From contig JAPOVS010000075.1 of the NCBI GenBank assembly GCA_026708055.1, forward strand, positions 59,551-123,550: 64,000 bases of DNA. The letters run 5' to 3'. Under the pieces are notes generated by a model. The model did no database searches and was not told where the DNA came from. It saw only the letters and a program-made list of their open reading frames with translations. Position numbers and translations under genes: made by a program. This DNA is from a bacterium. GTDB taxonomy: Bacteria > Actinomycetota > Acidimicrobiia > Acidimicrobiales > CATQHL01. Of the stretch, positions 26,497 through 36,675 are shown one piece after another (the first letter of the stretch is position 1; the number at the start of each line of letters is the position of its first letter).

Positions 26497-28662
26497 TCAC
26501 AGCACCAGGATCAGGGCGGCCGCAAGGATCACCGACGCCACGAACATGACACCGGCGTACTGCTGCACCTTCCCTGTCTGCATCCGTCGAAGCTCCTCGC
26601 CGGCGCCGTGGCTGGCTGTGCCGGTGGTGTTCACCACACCGTCGATGACCTTCTGGTCGATCTTGTCGTAGACGACGTGTCCGGCCGCCAGCGCCTTGCG
26701 CCCGGCCTGGTTGACTGCCTCGTCGATGCCGTGCTGGTTGAACCAGTAGGCGCCCTGGGCGACGGGGCCGGCCGTGCCCTTGGCCACGACGCCGGTGTAG
26801 AGATGGTCGAGGTAGTACTTCTGCACCAGCAGCGTGTGACCCAGCCGGGCCACGGTCCAGCGGCTCGTGGGGCCGTCGACCAACTCCGTGGCCGCTCCGC
26901 CGGCTCTCGCCCGCCGGTCCACCCGCCGGTAGTAGGCCACCGAGGCGACCGCGCCCACCAGCACGACGAGCGTCGAGAAGGCGGCGAGGGTCCAACTGGG
27001 CGTGGCGTGGGCGATGGCCGGGAAGTAGAAGTGGGCGGACACCGGCGGCTCGACGTAGTGGCCGAACTGCTCGGTCCAGCTCTTGGGCACGATCTGGAAG
27101 CCCTTCGGCAGGTTCGTCCAGCCGGCGCCCACGGCGAAGACCGCCAGGATCCACAGCGGCACGGTGATGCGCCGGCCCGACTCGTGCGGGTGCCCGTGGC
27201 CGCGGTAGCTGCCGAAGAACGTGAGATAGATGCAGCGCGTCATGTAGGCGGCGGTGAGGGCCGCAGTGATCATGCCCATGACCAGCATGGAGGTGTAGGC
27301 GCCGTTGCCGCCGGTGCCGCCGAAGACGCCCCAGCCACCGGTGCCCGCCAGGATCTCGTCCTTGGACCAGAACCCCGCCAGCGGCGGCAACCCCGCCAGT
27401 GCGAGCGAGGCGATCAGGAAGGTGCGGTAGGTGTGGGGCATGTGCTTGCGCAGCCCGCCCATGTCCTTCTTCATGTCGAAGCTGTGCACCGCGTGGCTGA
27501 CCGAGCCCGAACCCAGGAACAGGCAGGCCTTGAAGAAGGCGTGCGTGAAGAGGTGGAAGATCGCCGCGGTCCAGGCGCCCACCCCCAGCGCCATGACCAT
27601 GTAGCCCAACTGGCTGATCGTGGAGTAGGCCAGCACGCGCTTGATGTCGTTCTGCACGAAGGCCAGCGAGGCGCCCACCAGGGTTGTGAGCCCGCCGATG
27701 AGCGCCAGGGCGTTGATGGACGACCCGGCGATGACCATGCCCTCGAAGAACACCCCGTAGAGGCGGGCCACCAGGTAGACGCCGGCCACGACCATGGTGG
27801 CGGCGTGGATCAGCGCCGAGACCGGCGTGGGTCCGGCCATGGCGTCTGGCAGCCAGGTGTGCAGGAAGAACTGGCCGGACTTGCTGATGACCGCCGCCAG
27901 CAGGCACAGCGCCGAGATCAGCAGCAGGGTGTGGCCGATCTCGCCATCGACGGCCCTGGTGTTGATCTCCAGGATCGAGAACGTGCCCCCGGCGGCGAAG
28001 AACAGCACGCTGACGCCGACCAGCAGGCCGATGTCGCCGACCCGGTTGGTCAGGAAGGCCTTCAGGGCGGCGTCGGAGTTGGGTTTCTCCTCCCACCAGT
28101 GGCCGATCAGCACGAACGAGCAGACACCCACCAGCTCCCAGCCCACGATCATCTGGATGGTGTTCTCGGCCAGGACGAAGAACAGCATCGCGGCGGTGAA
28201 CAGCGACAGGAAGGCGAAGAAGTGCGTGTAGCGGACGTCCCCGGCCACGTAGTCGGTGGAGTAGATGTGCACCAGCAGCGAGATGGTGGTCACCACGAAC
28301 AGCAGCGCCACCGCCAGGCCGTCCACCAGGGTGCCGATGGTGAAGTCCACGCCGCCGGCCACCCACCAGGTCCAGCGGTTCACCACGGGCTCGACGGCAG
28401 CCCCACCGGCACCGTTCACCGTGCTGATCCACTGCCCCACGGTGCACAGCGCCAGCACCAGGGAAGCCCCCACGGCGATGATGCCCAGCTCCGAGCCGCC
28501 CCGCGGCAGGCGCTTGCCGAAGAACAGGATGGCGAAGAAGCCGGCCGCCGGGACGGCCGGGATGATCCAGGCGTTGGACAGGAACCACCCGGAGACGTGG
28601 ACGATCTCGGCGGTGCCCTCGGCCGCCAGCACGCTCAGCCCCTGAAGGTTCGGACCCGACAC
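26497..28662 (-). CDS. nuoL: NADH-quinone oxidoreductase subunit L (operon 1)
   Basis: Largest antiporter-like subunit, 721 aa, at the far end of the membrane arm. Motifs include HTWLPDAMAGPTPVSALIHA, VLAYSTISQLGYM and GFWSKDEIL. The C-terminal part carries the long lateral helix region and a last membrane segment (YAGVMFVASVILAAALILVL). It is about 95 residues longer than the NuoL of the second operon, so the two are not recent copies. It starts 16 bases after nuoK. Confidence 0.95.
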   Translation of the reverse strand: MSGPNLQGLSVLAAEGTAEIVHVSGWFLSNAWIIPAVPAAGFFAILFFGKRLPRGGSELGIIAVGASLVLALCTVGQWISTVNGAGGAAVEPVVNRWTWWVAGGVDFTIGTLVDGLAVALLFVVTTISLLVHIYSTDYVAGDVRYTHFFAFLSLFTAAMLFFVLAENTIQMIVGWELVGVCSFVLIGHWWEEKPNSDAALKAFLTNRVGDIGLLVGVSVLFFAAGGTFSILEINTRAVDGEIGHTLLLISALCLLAAVISKSGQFFLHTWLPDAMAGPTPVSALIHAATMVVAGVYLVARLYGVFFEGMVIAGSSINALALIGGLTTLVGASLAFVQNDIKRVLAYSTISQLGYMVMALGVGAWTAAIFHLFTHAFFKACLFLGSGSVSHAVHSFDMKKDMGGLRKHMPHTYRTFLIASLALAGLPPLAGFWSKDEILAGTGGWGVFGGTGGNGAYTSMLVMGMITAALTAAYMTRCIYLTFFGSYRGHGHPHESGRRITVPLWILAVFAVGAGWTNLPKGFQIVPKSWTEQFGHYVEPPVSAHFYFPAIAHATPSWTLAAFSTLVVLVGAVASVAYYRRVDRRARAGGAATELVDGPTSRWTVARLGHTLLVQKYYLDHLYTGVVAKGTAGPVAQGAYWFNQHGIDEAVNQAGRKALAAGHVVYDKIDQKVIDGVVNTTGTASHGAGEELRRMQTGKVQQYAGVMFVASVILAAALILVL

Positions 28663-28678
28663 GACCCTGCAGCCCCTC

Positions 28679-28978
28679 CTAGCCCTTCATCAGGTCGGCC
28701 TCGCTGAGGTCGACGCTCTGGCGGTTGCGATACAGCAGCAGGAGGATCGCCAGGCCGACACCCACCTCGGCGGCGGCCACGGTGATGATGAAGAGGGCGA
28801 ACACCTCGCCGGAGATGCTGGAGACGTAGCTGCCGAACGCCACCAGGTTGATGTTCACGGCGTTGAGGATGAGCTCGATCGACATCAGCACCAGCACCCC
28901 GTTGCGGCGCGCCAGCACCCCGTAGACACCGATGGCGAACAGCACGGCGCTGAGGATCAGGAACTGGTTCAGCAGCAC
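28679..28978 (-). CDS. nuoK: NADH-quinone oxidoreductase subunit K (operon 1)
   Basis: A 99-aa subunit with three membrane helices. It includes the typical RRNGVLVLMSIELILNAVN, whose Glu is part of the proton path, and ITVAAAEVGVGLAILL with a second membrane Glu. GTG start 4 bases after the nuoJ stop. Length is standard. Confidence 0.95.
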   Translation of the reverse strand: MLLNQFLILSAVLFAIGVYGVLARRNGVLVLMSIELILNAVNINLVAFGSYVSSISGEVFALFIITVAAAEVGVGLAILLLLYRNRQSVDLSEADLMKG

Positions 28979-28982
28979 AGCT

Positions 28983-29492
28983 TCAGTTCCTCCGGGCGAT
29001 GACGATGGCGCCGATGAGAGCCGCCAGCAGCAGCACCGAGACGGCTTCGAACGGGACGATGTAGGTGCTGAAGATGGAGTCGGCCACCTCGGCGGTGGTG
29101 GTGCGGGTGTCGGCGGGCAATTCCGCGTCGCCGAATCCGGTCACCACGGCGTAGATGGTGACGGTGGCCACCAGTGCGGCCGCCAGCACTGCGGGCAGGC
29201 GTTTGGCGTGGTCGGTGCCCTCCTCGTCGCCGATGCGGGTGCGGGTCAGCATGATGCCGAACAGGAACAGCACCACGACGGCGCCGATGTAGACCAGGAT
29301 CTGGGTGATCCCCACGAACTCGGCGCCCATCAGCAGGAACAGGGCGGCCACGCCGCCCAGCACCACCACCAGGAACAGCGCCGCGTGCACCACGTTGCGG
29401 GTGGTGACGAGACGGATCGCCGCGAACATCATGATGGCGGCGATCACCCCGAAGGCGATGTTCTGGGCGACGAGGACGCCGAGGACGGTCAC
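28983..29492 (-). CDS. nuoJ: NADH-quinone oxidoreductase subunit J (operon 1)
   Basis: A 169-aa membrane subunit. The core helix region [20 protein letters not shown] is the NuoJ hallmark (the pi-bulge helix involved in coupling). GTG at 29492 overlaps the nuoI stop (GTGA); the longer open frame upstream lies within nuoI. It is about 50 residues shorter than the second NuoJ, which has an extra loop. Confidence 0.94.
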   Translation of the reverse strand: MTVLGVLVAQNIAFGVIAAIMMFAAIRLVTTRNVVHAALFLVVVLGGVAALFLLMGAEFVGITQILVYIGAVVVLFLFGIMLTRTRIGDEEGTDHAKRLPAVLAAALVATVTIYAVVTGFGDAELPADTRTTTAEVADSIFSTYIVPFEAVSVLLLAALIGAIVIARRN

Positions 29493-30058
29493 GGGTTGGC
29501 GCTCCGGGGGGCCCGGTGCTGGGACGGCTCGGGCAGCTTGGGCTGCTTGACGTTGGCGCCCGGCTCGTAGGTCTCGAAGGGCGGCACGGTCTCCATCCAG
29601 TCGGCCAGCCGGTCGGCGTCGTGCAGCAGATCGGCGATGCGGGGCTCGGAGTACTCGTACTCGGGGCTCCAGAACAGGGCGTCGAAGGGGCACACCTCCA
29701 CGCAGATGCCGCAGTACATGCACAGCGCGTAGTCGATGTCGAAGCGGTCGATCTTGGCGCGCTGGCGGGGCTTGCCGCCGGGACGCCGCGGCGGGGCCAG
29801 CTCCTTGTGACCCTCGATGTAGATGCACCAGTCGGGGCACTCCCGGGCGCACAGCATGCACACGGTGCAGTTGTCGTGGTGCAGGCCGATGACGCCGCGG
29901 GCCCGGGTCACCGGCGCCTCCTTGACGTGCGGGTACTGCACGGTGTGCGCCCCCCGCGAGGGTGCCGGGACGGGCTTGCGGAGCCCGTCGGGGAACAGCG
30001 TGCGCAGCATCGTGCGACCGGTCACCCCCATCCCCTTGAGCATTCCCAGGCCTCGCAT
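29489..30058 (-). CDS. nuoI: NADH-quinone oxidoreductase subunit I, 2x[4Fe-4S] (operon 1)
   Basis: A 189-aa ferredoxin-like subunit carrying clusters N6a and N6b. Two Cys motifs are intact: [12 protein letters not shown] and [12 protein letters not shown]. The stretch between them (about residues 80-105) is rich in Lys, Arg and Pro. It passes electrons to NuoB. ATG at 30058 lies 18 bases after the nuoH stop. Because this operon lacks NuoG, NuoI is likely the electron entry point if the complex works with ferredoxin or a similar donor. Confidence 0.95.
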   Translation of the reverse strand: MRGLGMLKGMGVTGRTMLRTLFPDGLRKPVPAPSRGAHTVQYPHVKEAPVTRARGVIGLHHDNCTVCMLCARECPDWCIYIEGHKELAPPRRPGGKPRQRAKIDRFDIDYALCMYCGICVEVCPFDALFWSPEYEYSEPRIADLLHDADRLADWMETVPPFETYEPGANVKQPKLPEPSQHRAPRSANP

Positions 30059-30076
30059 GATCCGCCCTCCCTCTCC

Positions 30077-31111
30077 TCAGACCAGGACCTTCAGCACGCC
30101 GGTCACCACGATGTTCAGCAGCGCCAGCGGGATGAGCACCTTCCAGGCCAGCTTCTGGAGCTGGTCCTCACGCAGCCGCGGGAACGTGAAGCGGAACCAG
30201 AAGATGAGCGCCGAGACGGCCATGATCTTGATGAACATCACGAACGGTCCGATGAGGTTGAACCAGCCCGACGTGGGATCCAGGCCCGGCACGTACCAGC
30301 CGCCGAGGAACAGCACCGAGGCGATCCCGGCGAAGGCGAACGCCGTGCCGAACTCGGCCATGAAGAAGAACAGGAACCGGAACCCGGTGTACTCCACCTG
30401 GTAGCCCCCGACGATCTCGGACTCGGCCACCGGCATGTCGAAGGGCGGCTGGGTCAGCTCGGCCTGCACCGCCACCAGGAAGATGGCGAAGCCCACGAAC
30501 TGGGTGAGGATGTAGGGGAAGCCCATGCCGCCCCAGCCGAACAGTTCGCCGTTGGCCTGGGCCAGCACGATCTTGTTGAGGTCGAGCGTGCCGGCCTGGA
30601 TGACCACGCCGATGGCCGCCAGCACCAGCGGCAGCTCGTAGGCGATGAGCTGCCCGGCGGCGCGCATGCCGCCCATGAGGGCGTACTTGTTGGCCGAGCC
30701 CCAGCCGGCCATGAGTACGCCGATCACCGACAGGGACGCCACCGCCAGGGCGAAGAAGAGGCCCGCGTCGAGGCCGCTCACGACCGCGTCGGGGCCCACC
30801 GGCAGGACCACGAAAAGCAGGAACGTGGACACCAGCACCACCACCGGCGCCAGGGCGAACACGTAGCGGTCGGCCCGGCGCGGGAACACGTCCTCCTTCT
30901 GCAGGAACTTCACGCCGTCGGCCAGCAGCTGCAGGGTGCCGTAGGGGCCGGCCTCCATGGGCCCCAGCCGGCTCTGCATGAAGCTCATCATCTTCATCAG
31001 GAACACGTAGCCCAGGATGAGCGCCGCGGTCGGGATGACCAGCGCCACCACCACCAGCTTGATGGCGGTCTGCTGCCAGTAGGCCAGCTCGAGGGCGAGG
31101 GTCCAGATCAC
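30077..31111 (-). CDS. nuoH: NADH-quinone oxidoreductase subunit H (operon 1)
   Basis: A 344-aa membrane subunit that forms the quinone chamber. The family blocks are clear: QSRLGPMEAGPYG, LLADGVKFLQKED, ELTQPPFDMPVAESEIVGGY (quinone-site acidic loop) and RFTFPRLREDQL. GTG start overlapping the nuoD stop (GTGA). Standard length, about 70 residues shorter than the second NuoH. Confidence 0.95.
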   Translation of the reverse strand: MIWTLALELAYWQQTAIKLVVVALVIPTAALILGYVFLMKMMSFMQSRLGPMEAGPYGTLQLLADGVKFLQKEDVFPRRADRYVFALAPVVVLVSTFLLFVVLPVGPDAVVSGLDAGLFFALAVASLSVIGVLMAGWGSANKYALMGGMRAAGQLIAYELPLVLAAIGVVIQAGTLDLNKIVLAQANGELFGWGGMGFPYILTQFVGFAIFLVAVQAELTQPPFDMPVAESEIVGGYQVEYTGFRFLFFFMAEFGTAFAFAGIASVLFLGGWYVPGLDPTSGWFNLIGPFVMFIKIMAVSALIFWFRFTFPRLREDQLQKLAWKVLIPLALLNIVVTGVLKVLV

Positions 31112-32277
31112 CGGTCGATGTCGCCCAGGATGAAGTAGAGGCTGGCCAGGATGGTGATCACGTCGGGCACGTAGACGCCCCGCATGACCCAGGGTGTCAC
31201 CGAGATGTTGTTGAACGAGGCGGAGCGGATCTTCACCCGGAACGGCCCCAGGTCGCCCTTGCTGACCACGTAGTAACCCATGACGCCCAGCGGGTTCTCA
31301 GTCGCCACGTAGGCCTCCCCGGCAGGCACCTTGATGATCACAGGCACCTTGGCCATCACCGGCCCGGTGGGCAGGCCGTCCAGCAGCTGCTCCACCATCC
31401 AGGTGGCCTCGCGGGTCTCCTGCAGGCGCACCCAGTAGCGGGCGAAGGAGTCGCCGTCGGGGTGCGTCCAGACCTTCCAGTCCAGCTGGTCGTGGACCAG
31501 GCCGCAGGGGTTGTCGCGGCGCATGTCCCAGTCCACGCCCGAGGCGCGCAGGTTGGCCCCCGAGAGCCCGTACGACAGGGCGACGTCGGCGGGGATGACG
31601 CCCACGCCGCGGGTCCGGGCCTCGAAGATCTCGTTGCCCATCAGCAGGTCCTCGAGCTCGTCGCAGAAGTTGCGCATCTTGACCATGACGCCGCGGGTCT
31701 CTTCGATCCAGCCCTTGGGCAGGTCGTCCTTGAGGCCGCCGATGCGGTCGAAGTTGGGGTGGAAGCGCCCGCCGGTGACCGCCTCGATCTGGTTGAGCAC
31801 GAACTCCCGGTCCCGGAAGGCGAAGAACACCGGCGTGATGGCGCCGAGCTGGACGCCCATGTCGCCGAGGAACAGCGAGATGTTCGCCAGCCGGGACAGC
31901 TCGAAGAGGATGGTGCGGATCCAGGCGGCCCGGGGCGGTGCCTCCACCTCCATGAGCTGCTCGGCGGCCAGGATGAACGGCACCTCGTTGGCGAAGCTGC
32001 CCAGCCAGTCGATGCGGTTGATGAGGGTGGTGACCTGCGGGTAGGTGCGCACCTCGGCCAGCTTCTCGTAGCCCCGGTGCATGTAGCCCATGACCGGCTC
32101 GGCCGCCACCACCTGCTCGCCGTCGAGGCGGGCCACGATGCGCAGGGTGCCGTGGGTGGCCGGGTGCTGCGGGCCGATGTTGAGGGTCATGCCCTCGGTC
32201 TCGAGCTCCACGTTGACGCGGGCGTCGGCCGCGGCGGCGGCGATGAAGGCCCGCTGCTCGCGCTCGGTGACGGTCAT
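31108..32277 (-). CDS. nuoD: NADH-quinone oxidoreductase subunit D (operon 1)
   Basis: A 389-aa 49-kDa subunit at the quinone site. It has [14 protein letters not shown] near the N-terminus (the quinone-binding His), the [11 protein letters not shown] block and the C-terminal ILGDIDR. It pairs with NuoB to hold cluster N2. The ATG overlaps the nuoC stop (ATGA). The protein differs clearly from the second NuoD. Confidence 0.95.
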   Translation of the reverse strand: MTVTEREQRAFIAAAAADARVNVELETEGMTLNIGPQHPATHGTLRIVARLDGEQVVAAEPVMGYMHRGYEKLAEVRTYPQVTTLINRIDWLGSFANEVPFILAAEQLMEVEAPPRAAWIRTILFELSRLANISLFLGDMGVQLGAITPVFFAFRDREFVLNQIEAVTGGRFHPNFDRIGGLKDDLPKGWIEETRGVMVKMRNFCDELEDLLMGNEIFEARTRGVGVIPADVALSYGLSGANLRASGVDWDMRRDNPCGLVHDQLDWKVWTHPDGDSFARYWVRLQETREATWMVEQLLDGLPTGPVMAKVPVIIKVPAGEAYVATENPLGVMGYYVVSKGDLGPFRVKIRSASFNNISVTPWVMRGVYVPDVITILASLYFILGDIDR

Positions 32278-32963
32278 GAGGGCGCCTCTTCAGCGGCTGC
32301 GGGCATGTCCTCCACGTCCACGAGGCCGGGCCAGGGCTTCACGCGGCGCGCCAGCAGGGGGAAGTCCTTGCGCAGCGGGTGGCCCTCGAACTCGCCCGGC
32401 AGGTAGATGTGGCGCAGGTCAGGATGGCCGACGAAGGCGATGCCGAACATTTCCCAGGCCTCGCGCTCGTGCCAGTTGGCGCCGGCGTACACCGGGATCC
32501 ACGTCTCGGTGGCCGGGTTCTCGTTGGGCAGGTCGGCTTTGAGGGTCACCGACAGGTTCTGGCCACCGGGGTTGTCCTCGACGGCCTGCACCCGGGCGAT
32601 GATCTGCAGGCGGGTGTCGCCGCCGGTCACGCCGTGTTCGAGGGTCGTGTCACGGGCCGGCGGTCCGGTGGTGGGCCAGTCCTGCTCGGCGTCCATGTCA
32701 CGCCCGAACGGGGAGGGCAGCCAGTCGATGGCCGAGAGGAAGTCGAACCAGCGGCAGCCCAGGTCGTCGCGCAGCGCGTAGCCGGCCTGCTGCCACGCCT
32801 CGTGGTGAACCCGTACCCACAGCTCACCGCGCTCGGAGTGGTGCGCCAGCACCGCCTCGCCCAGCACCTCGGTGAGGGTGGCGACGGCGGCGGTATGGCG
32901 GGGATCGGCGGCCTCGCCGTCCGTCCCGTTCGCGTCGGGAGCACTCATGTCGGTGTCGCTCAC
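32274..32963 (-). CDS. nuoC: NADH-quinone oxidoreductase subunit C (operon 1)
   Basis: A 229-aa 30-kDa subunit. The C-terminal signature is [20 protein letters not shown] followed by [11 protein letters not shown]. The N-terminus has a loose acidic extension ([17 protein letters not shown]), and a second start at Met6 is possible. It lies 19 bases after nuoB. Some residues of the middle part ([14 protein letters not shown]) form an insert not seen in the second NuoC. Confidence 0.94.
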   Translation of the reverse strand: MSDTDMSAPDANGTDGEAADPRHTAAVATLTEVLGEAVLAHHSERGELWVRVHHEAWQQAGYALRDDLGCRWFDFLSAIDWLPSPFGRDMDAEQDWPTTGPPARDTTLEHGVTGGDTRLQIIARVQAVEDNPGGQNLSVTLKADLPNENPATETWIPVYAGANWHEREAWEMFGIAFVGHPDLRHIYLPGEFEGHPLRKDFPLLARRVKPWPGLVDVEDMPAAAEEAPS

Positions 32964-32982
32964 GTCCAGGGGCCCCGTTGCG

Positions 32983-33483
32983 CTAGTCGACGACGATCGG
33001 ATCGCCCGTCCAGCGCGCCGCCATGTCCTCGTTGGCGATGCGCTCCTGCAACAGGACGATGCCCTCCAGCAGGGCCTCGGGGCGGGGCGGGCAGCCGGGC
33101 ACGTAGACGTCCACCGGGATGATCTGGTCGATGCCCTTGGTGACCGAGTAGGAGTCCCAGTAGGGGCCGCCGCAGTTGGCGCAGGAGCCCATCGAGATGA
33201 CGTACTTCGGGTCGGGCATCTGCTCGTAGAGGCGCAGGATCGACGGCACCATCTTGTCGGTGACGGTGCCGGAGACCACCACCAAGTCGGCCTGGCGGGG
33301 GCTGGCGGGGAACGGGATCACGCCGAGGCGCATCACGTCGTAGCGGGGCGAGCCGAACGCGGCGCCCATCTCGATGGCGCAGCAGGCCAGGCCCCACTGG
33401 TAGACCCAGAGCGAGTACTTGCGGCCGATGCTGAGCAGCTTGGTGAGGGGCGCGGGCATCTTGCCGCTCTCGACGAGGCCCAT
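32983..33483 (-). CDS. nuoB: NADH-quinone oxidoreductase subunit B (operon 1)
   Basis: A 166-aa subunit binding cluster N2, the last iron-sulfur centre before quinone. The cluster ligands are visible: the tandem pair in LACCAIEM, the Cys in [10 protein letters not shown] and the Cys in VPGCPPRPE. The conserved [13 protein letters not shown] block is present. ATG start, 26 bases after nuoA. Confidence 0.96.
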   Translation of the reverse strand: MGLVESGKMPAPLTKLLSIGRKYSLWVYQWGLACCAIEMGAAFGSPRYDVMRLGVIPFPASPRQADLVVVSGTVTDKMVPSILRLYEQMPDPKYVISMGSCANCGGPYWDSYSVTKGIDQIIPVDVYVPGCPPRPEALLEGIVLLQERIANEDMAARWTGDPIVVD

Positions 33484-33509
33484 CTAGCCGCGACCTCCGG
33501 TGAGACCGG

Positions 33510-33875
33510 TCAGACCCATCTCAGGACGCGTTTGCGCCAGGCGTAGAACAGGCCCAGCGCCAGGATGAAGATGAAGATCGCCATCTCGACGAGCCCGAAG
33601 ACCCCGTAGACCTCCAGCCGGGTGGCCCACGGGAAGATGAACACGGCCTCCACGTCGAACATCACGAAGAGCAGGGCGAACAGGTAGTAGCGGAGGGTGC
33701 TCTGCGACCAGCCCTCCCCGACCGGATCCACGCCGCTCTCGTAGGTCACGTACTTCTGGCGCTGCGGCCGGTCGGGGCGCAGCACGGAGCCGACGCCCAG
33801 CATGAGCGCCACCATCAGCACCGCCAGGACGGCGAAGAAACCGACCGTCAGGTAGCTGCGCAGGAAGTCCGACAC
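33510..33875 (-). CDS. nuoA: NADH-quinone oxidoreductase subunit A (operon 1)
   Basis: A 121-aa subunit with three membrane helices. Typical features are KYVTYESGVDPVGEG (with the conserved Cys position of many NuoA replaced by Val) and LRYYLFALLFVMFDVEAVFIFPWA. First gene of operon 1. No ribosome site precedes the GTG. A TAGGCT box lies at 33884-33889 on the minus strand, 8 bases upstream, so a leaderless or near-leaderless transcript is likely. The roughly 167 bases to trpB hold no gene. Confidence 0.95.
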   Translation of the reverse strand: MSDFLRSYLTVGFFAVLAVLMVALMLGVGSVLRPDRPQRQKYVTYESGVDPVGEGWSQSTLRYYLFALLFVMFDVEAVFIFPWATRLEVYGVFGLVEMAIFIFILALGLFYAWRKRVLRWV

Positions 33876-34042
33876 AGAGCCAGAGCCTATCTACCGCCGG
33901 TGGCGCCTCGGCGGCTCCGGAGACTCCGCAGGTGCCGGGTCCGGAGCCTCCTGCCGTCGCCCGTGCCGGGGTGCTCGAAGCAAGCCGCCGCGCCCGTCAC
34001 GCCCGGCTTGCACTCGGTCGGTCGAGACCCGATCCGCCCCTG

Positions 34043-35407
34043 TCAGCCGGCAGCCCCGGGGATGCCGGCCATGGCGGCCTCGACCGCCTCGGCCGGGTAG
34101 CTGTAGTCCTGCAGCTGGCCCGACAAGTAGGAGTCGTAGGCCGACAGGTCCAGCAGGCCGTGGCCGCACAGCGCGGTGAGGATGACCTTCTCCTCGCCGG
34201 TCTCGGCGCAGCGCCGGGCTTCGGCGACCGCCGAGGCCAGGGCGTGGGTGGGCTCGGGCGCCGGGACGATGCCCTCGCAGCGCGCGAACAGCGTGCCCGC
34301 CTCGAAGCACTCGGACTGCGCCTTGGCCTCGGCCTCCACGAGGCCGAGGTCGTAGATGTGCGAGAGCAGCGGTGACATGCCGTGGTAGCGCAGGCCGCCG
34401 GCGTGGATGGGCGCCGGCACGAAGGAGTGGCCCAGGGTGTACATCTTGATGAGCGGGGTGAACCCCGCCATGTCGCCGAAGTCGTAGGCGTAGACGCCCC
34501 TGGTGAACGACGGGCAGGCCGCCGGCTCGACGCAGCGGATGACCGGCGCCATGTTGCCGGCCAGCTTCTCGCGCAGGAACGGGAACGAGAGGCCGGCGAA
34601 GTTGGAGCCACCGCCGGTGCAGCCCACGATCAGATCGGGGATCTCGCCCAGTTCGGCGAGCTGCAGCAGGGCCTCCTCGCCGATCACGGTCTGGTGCAGC
34701 AGCACGTGGTTCAGCACGCTGCCCAGGGAGTAGTGCGCCTGGGGATCCTGGGCGGCCACCTCGATGGCCTCGCTGATGGCGATGCCGAGGCTGCCGGGGT
34801 TGTCGGGCTCGGCCTCCAGCAGCTTGCGGCCCGTCTCGGTGGCCGTCGACGGGCTGGGGTGCACCGTGGCGCCGAACACCTCCATCATCGAGCGCCGGTA
34901 GGGCTTCTGGTCGTAGGAGGCGCGCACCTGCCACACCTCGCAGCGCAGGTCGAACATCTGGCAGGCGAACGCCAGCGCGCAGCCCCACTGGCCGGCGCCG
35001 GTCTCGGTGGTGAGCTTGGTGATTCCCGACTCGGCGTTGTAGAAGGCCTGGGGGACCGCCGTGTTGGGCTTGTGCGACCCGACGGGGCTGACGCCCTCGT
35101 ACTTGAAGTAGATGCGGGCCGGGGTGCCGAGGGCCTGCTCGAGGCGCCGGGCGCGGATCAGCGGCGTGGGGCGCCACAGCCGGTACACCTGCTGGATGGG
35201 GTCCGGGATGTCTATGTGGCTGTCGCCGCTGACCTCCTGGAGGATGAGGGCCATCGGGAACAGCGGGGCGAGGGCGTCGGGGCCGATCGGCTCCATCGTG
35301 GCCGGATGCAGCGGCGGCGGGGGCGGCGCCGGCAGGTCCGGGATCACGTTGTACCACTGGGCGGGCATCTGCTCTTCGGGCAGGAGTGTCTTGATGCGTT
35401 CAGCCAT
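34043..35407 (-). CDS. trpB: Tryptophan synthase beta chain, TrpB2 type
   Basis: A 454-aa PLP enzyme that joins indole and serine. It belongs to the longer TrpB2 class, as shown by the N-terminal extension ([19 protein letters not shown]) and the WRPTPLIRA start of the core. The PLP lysine is Lys113 in GSHKPN, and the phosphate loop is [10 protein letters not shown]. No trpA is adjacent, which is usual for TrpB2, where a stand-alone indole-salvage role is proposed. TACTGT stands 7 bases before the ATG, so a leaderless start is likely. It is transcribed in the same direction as nuoA but is a separate unit. Confidence 0.95.
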   Translation of the reverse strand: MAERIKTLLPEEQMPAQWYNVIPDLPAPPPPPLHPATMEPIGPDALAPLFPMALILQEVSGDSHIDIPDPIQQVYRLWRPTPLIRARRLEQALGTPARIYFKYEGVSPVGSHKPNTAVPQAFYNAESGITKLTTETGAGQWGCALAFACQMFDLRCEVWQVRASYDQKPYRRSMMEVFGATVHPSPSTATETGRKLLEAEPDNPGSLGIAISEAIEVAAQDPQAHYSLGSVLNHVLLHQTVIGEEALLQLAELGEIPDLIVGCTGGGSNFAGLSFPFLREKLAGNMAPVIRCVEPAACPSFTRGVYAYDFGDMAGFTPLIKMYTLGHSFVPAPIHAGGLRYHGMSPLLSHIYDLGLVEAEAKAQSECFEAGTLFARCEGIVPAPEPTHALASAVAEARRCAETGEEKVILTALCGHGLLDLSAYDSYLSGQLQDYSYPAEAVEAAMAGIPGAAG

Positions 35408-35483
35408 AGGCGCAACAGTAGGCCGTGGGCGCGGCGGCTGCCTGCGGGGGAGGACGCCGACAGGCTGACCCGCTAGCCGCCCG

Positions 35484-35843
35484 CTACAGCCTCAGCACCG
35501 CGCGCTGCGTCAGTTCTCCTTTCTCCGGGTCCACGGTGATCCCGCCCGACTCCAGCGCGATCACGCCCAGCAGCGGCTCGGCTCCGTCGTCGCCGAAAAT
35601 GACCCGCATCGGCGCGGCGTTGTCCATGAACTCGAGCACCGCGAATGCCGTGTCGAAGGTGGCCTTGCTGCCATCGGCCAGCCTGTAGGTCCGCCGCTCC
35701 TCGGATTGCACCCCGATCTCCTCCAGGCAGCGGCGCGGCACCAGGCTGTCGGTGGCACCTGTGTCGACCAAGAACCTGCCCTCCCAGCAGCGGTCCCGCT
35801 CCAGAAGATTCCGCACCTTCACCATCACATGCGTCTGGCCCAT
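35484..35843 (-). CDS. Retropepsin-like aspartyl protease family protein
   Basis: A 119-aa protein with the motif [15 protein letters not shown], the catalytic D-T-G-A of single-domain aspartyl proteases. A later hydrophobic turn, [12 protein letters not shown], fits the flap and the second psi-loop of the fold. Such small bacterial proteins likely act as dimers; targets are unknown. ATG at 35843 follows a strong AGGAGG ribosome site, and a TTGACA promoter lies about 110 bases upstream. Confidence 0.85.
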   Translation of the reverse strand: MGQTHVMVKVRNLLERDRCWEGRFLVDTGATDSLVPRRCLEEIGVQSEERRTYRLADGSKATFDTAFAVLEFMDNAAPMRVIFGDDGAEPLLGVIALESGGITVDPEKGELTQRAVLRL

Positions 35844-35930
35844 CGTCTGACCTCCTAGTCTTGGAGCAGGTCAACGCCGCTGGCGACATCTGACACCGGG
35901 CTCCGACCAGCAGATTGCCAGCCGCTGTTC

Positions 35931-35959
35931 ACCCTAGATCCAATCCCCTGACTTGTCAA
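35931..35959 (-). promoter_or_regulatory. Promoter TTGACA-N17-TAGGGT
   Basis: On the minus strand a perfect -35 TTGACA (35954-35959) is followed after 17 bases by TAGGGT (35931-35936). It points to the protease-like gene at 35843. The surrounding 35.9-36.0 kb is AT-rich compared with its neighbours. Confidence 0.55.
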
Positions 35960-36025
35960 CACAGCAACAGATTATATTCATTGAAACTACGCAATACTAG
36001 TTATCGATCATGGCGAGGCTCGGAT

Positions 36026-36589
36026 TCAGGCGGTCGTCCGGCGTTCGGCGACTCGGGCGGCTTCGGCCCAGGCTGTTGTGGCGGCGTTCTGCTTGGTGCC
36101 GTCGAAGCCGATTCGCTGGGTGGGCTCGACCTCGAGGATCACCCGGTTGGGCGAGTCCAGGAAGCGAGCGAAGTGCCGGGCTCGTTCCGGATCCGGGTGC
36201 AGGGCAGCGGCCAGTTCGGGATAGAACCAGGCCTTGGTGTCGGCGTCGTCGTGCAGGTGGCAGGTGCCCTTGTAGGTGACCGTGCGGCGATCGGGCACGC
36301 CTGCGGCGCCGGTGCTGGTGACGACGATGCAGACCCGCGGGTCGCGGCGCACCGCGGCGATGCGGGCGCGCTGGCCGCCGGCGGTGAGCCAGAAGCGGCC
36401 GCGCCGCCAGATGAAGCTCATGATGACGCCCACCGGCCAGCCCTCGCGGTTGGCCCAGATGAAGGTGCACTCGGTCTGGGCGGCCAGCATGGCCTCCTCG
36501 TCGGCCGCGTCCAGCCCCCAGTCGGCCAGGTCCTCGTAGTGGGCTTCAGTCGGGGCGCCGCGAGTCGTTCCTTCCCCACGCTCGGCCAT
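36026..36589 (-). CDS. Pyridoxamine 5'-phosphate oxidase-like FMN-binding protein
   Basis: A 187-aa split-barrel flavoprotein. Visible features are GVIMSFIWRRGRFWLTAGG, the strand RVCIVVTSTG and VTYKGTCHLHDD, typical of PNPOx-like proteins that bind FMN or F420. Substrate is unknown, and a true role in vitamin B6 synthesis is unlikely. ATG at 36589 was chosen because the 30 residues upstream in the open frame are Arg/Cys-rich noise. Confidence 0.88.
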   Translation of the reverse strand: MAERGEGTTRGAPTEAHYEDLADWGLDAADEEAMLAAQTECTFIWANREGWPVGVIMSFIWRRGRFWLTAGGQRARIAAVRRDPRVCIVVTSTGAAGVPDRRTVTYKGTCHLHDDADTKAWFYPELAAALHPDPERARHFARFLDSPNRVILEVEPTQRIGFDGTKQNAATTAWAEAARVAERRTTA

Positions 36590-36675
36590 CTCACACCTCT
36601 CACAATCCAACCATCGGCGCCCGCGGCCGGCGGGCACGTCGACACGCGCATCCCATCCGCATCGACGAGATGTCC

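Noticed and set aside
24747..28707. Long plus-strand open frames opposite nuoM and nuoL (about 600 and 819 codons)
   Set aside because: They are His/Gln/Arg/Gly-rich mirror frames caused by high GC opposite clear nuo genes, with no family features.
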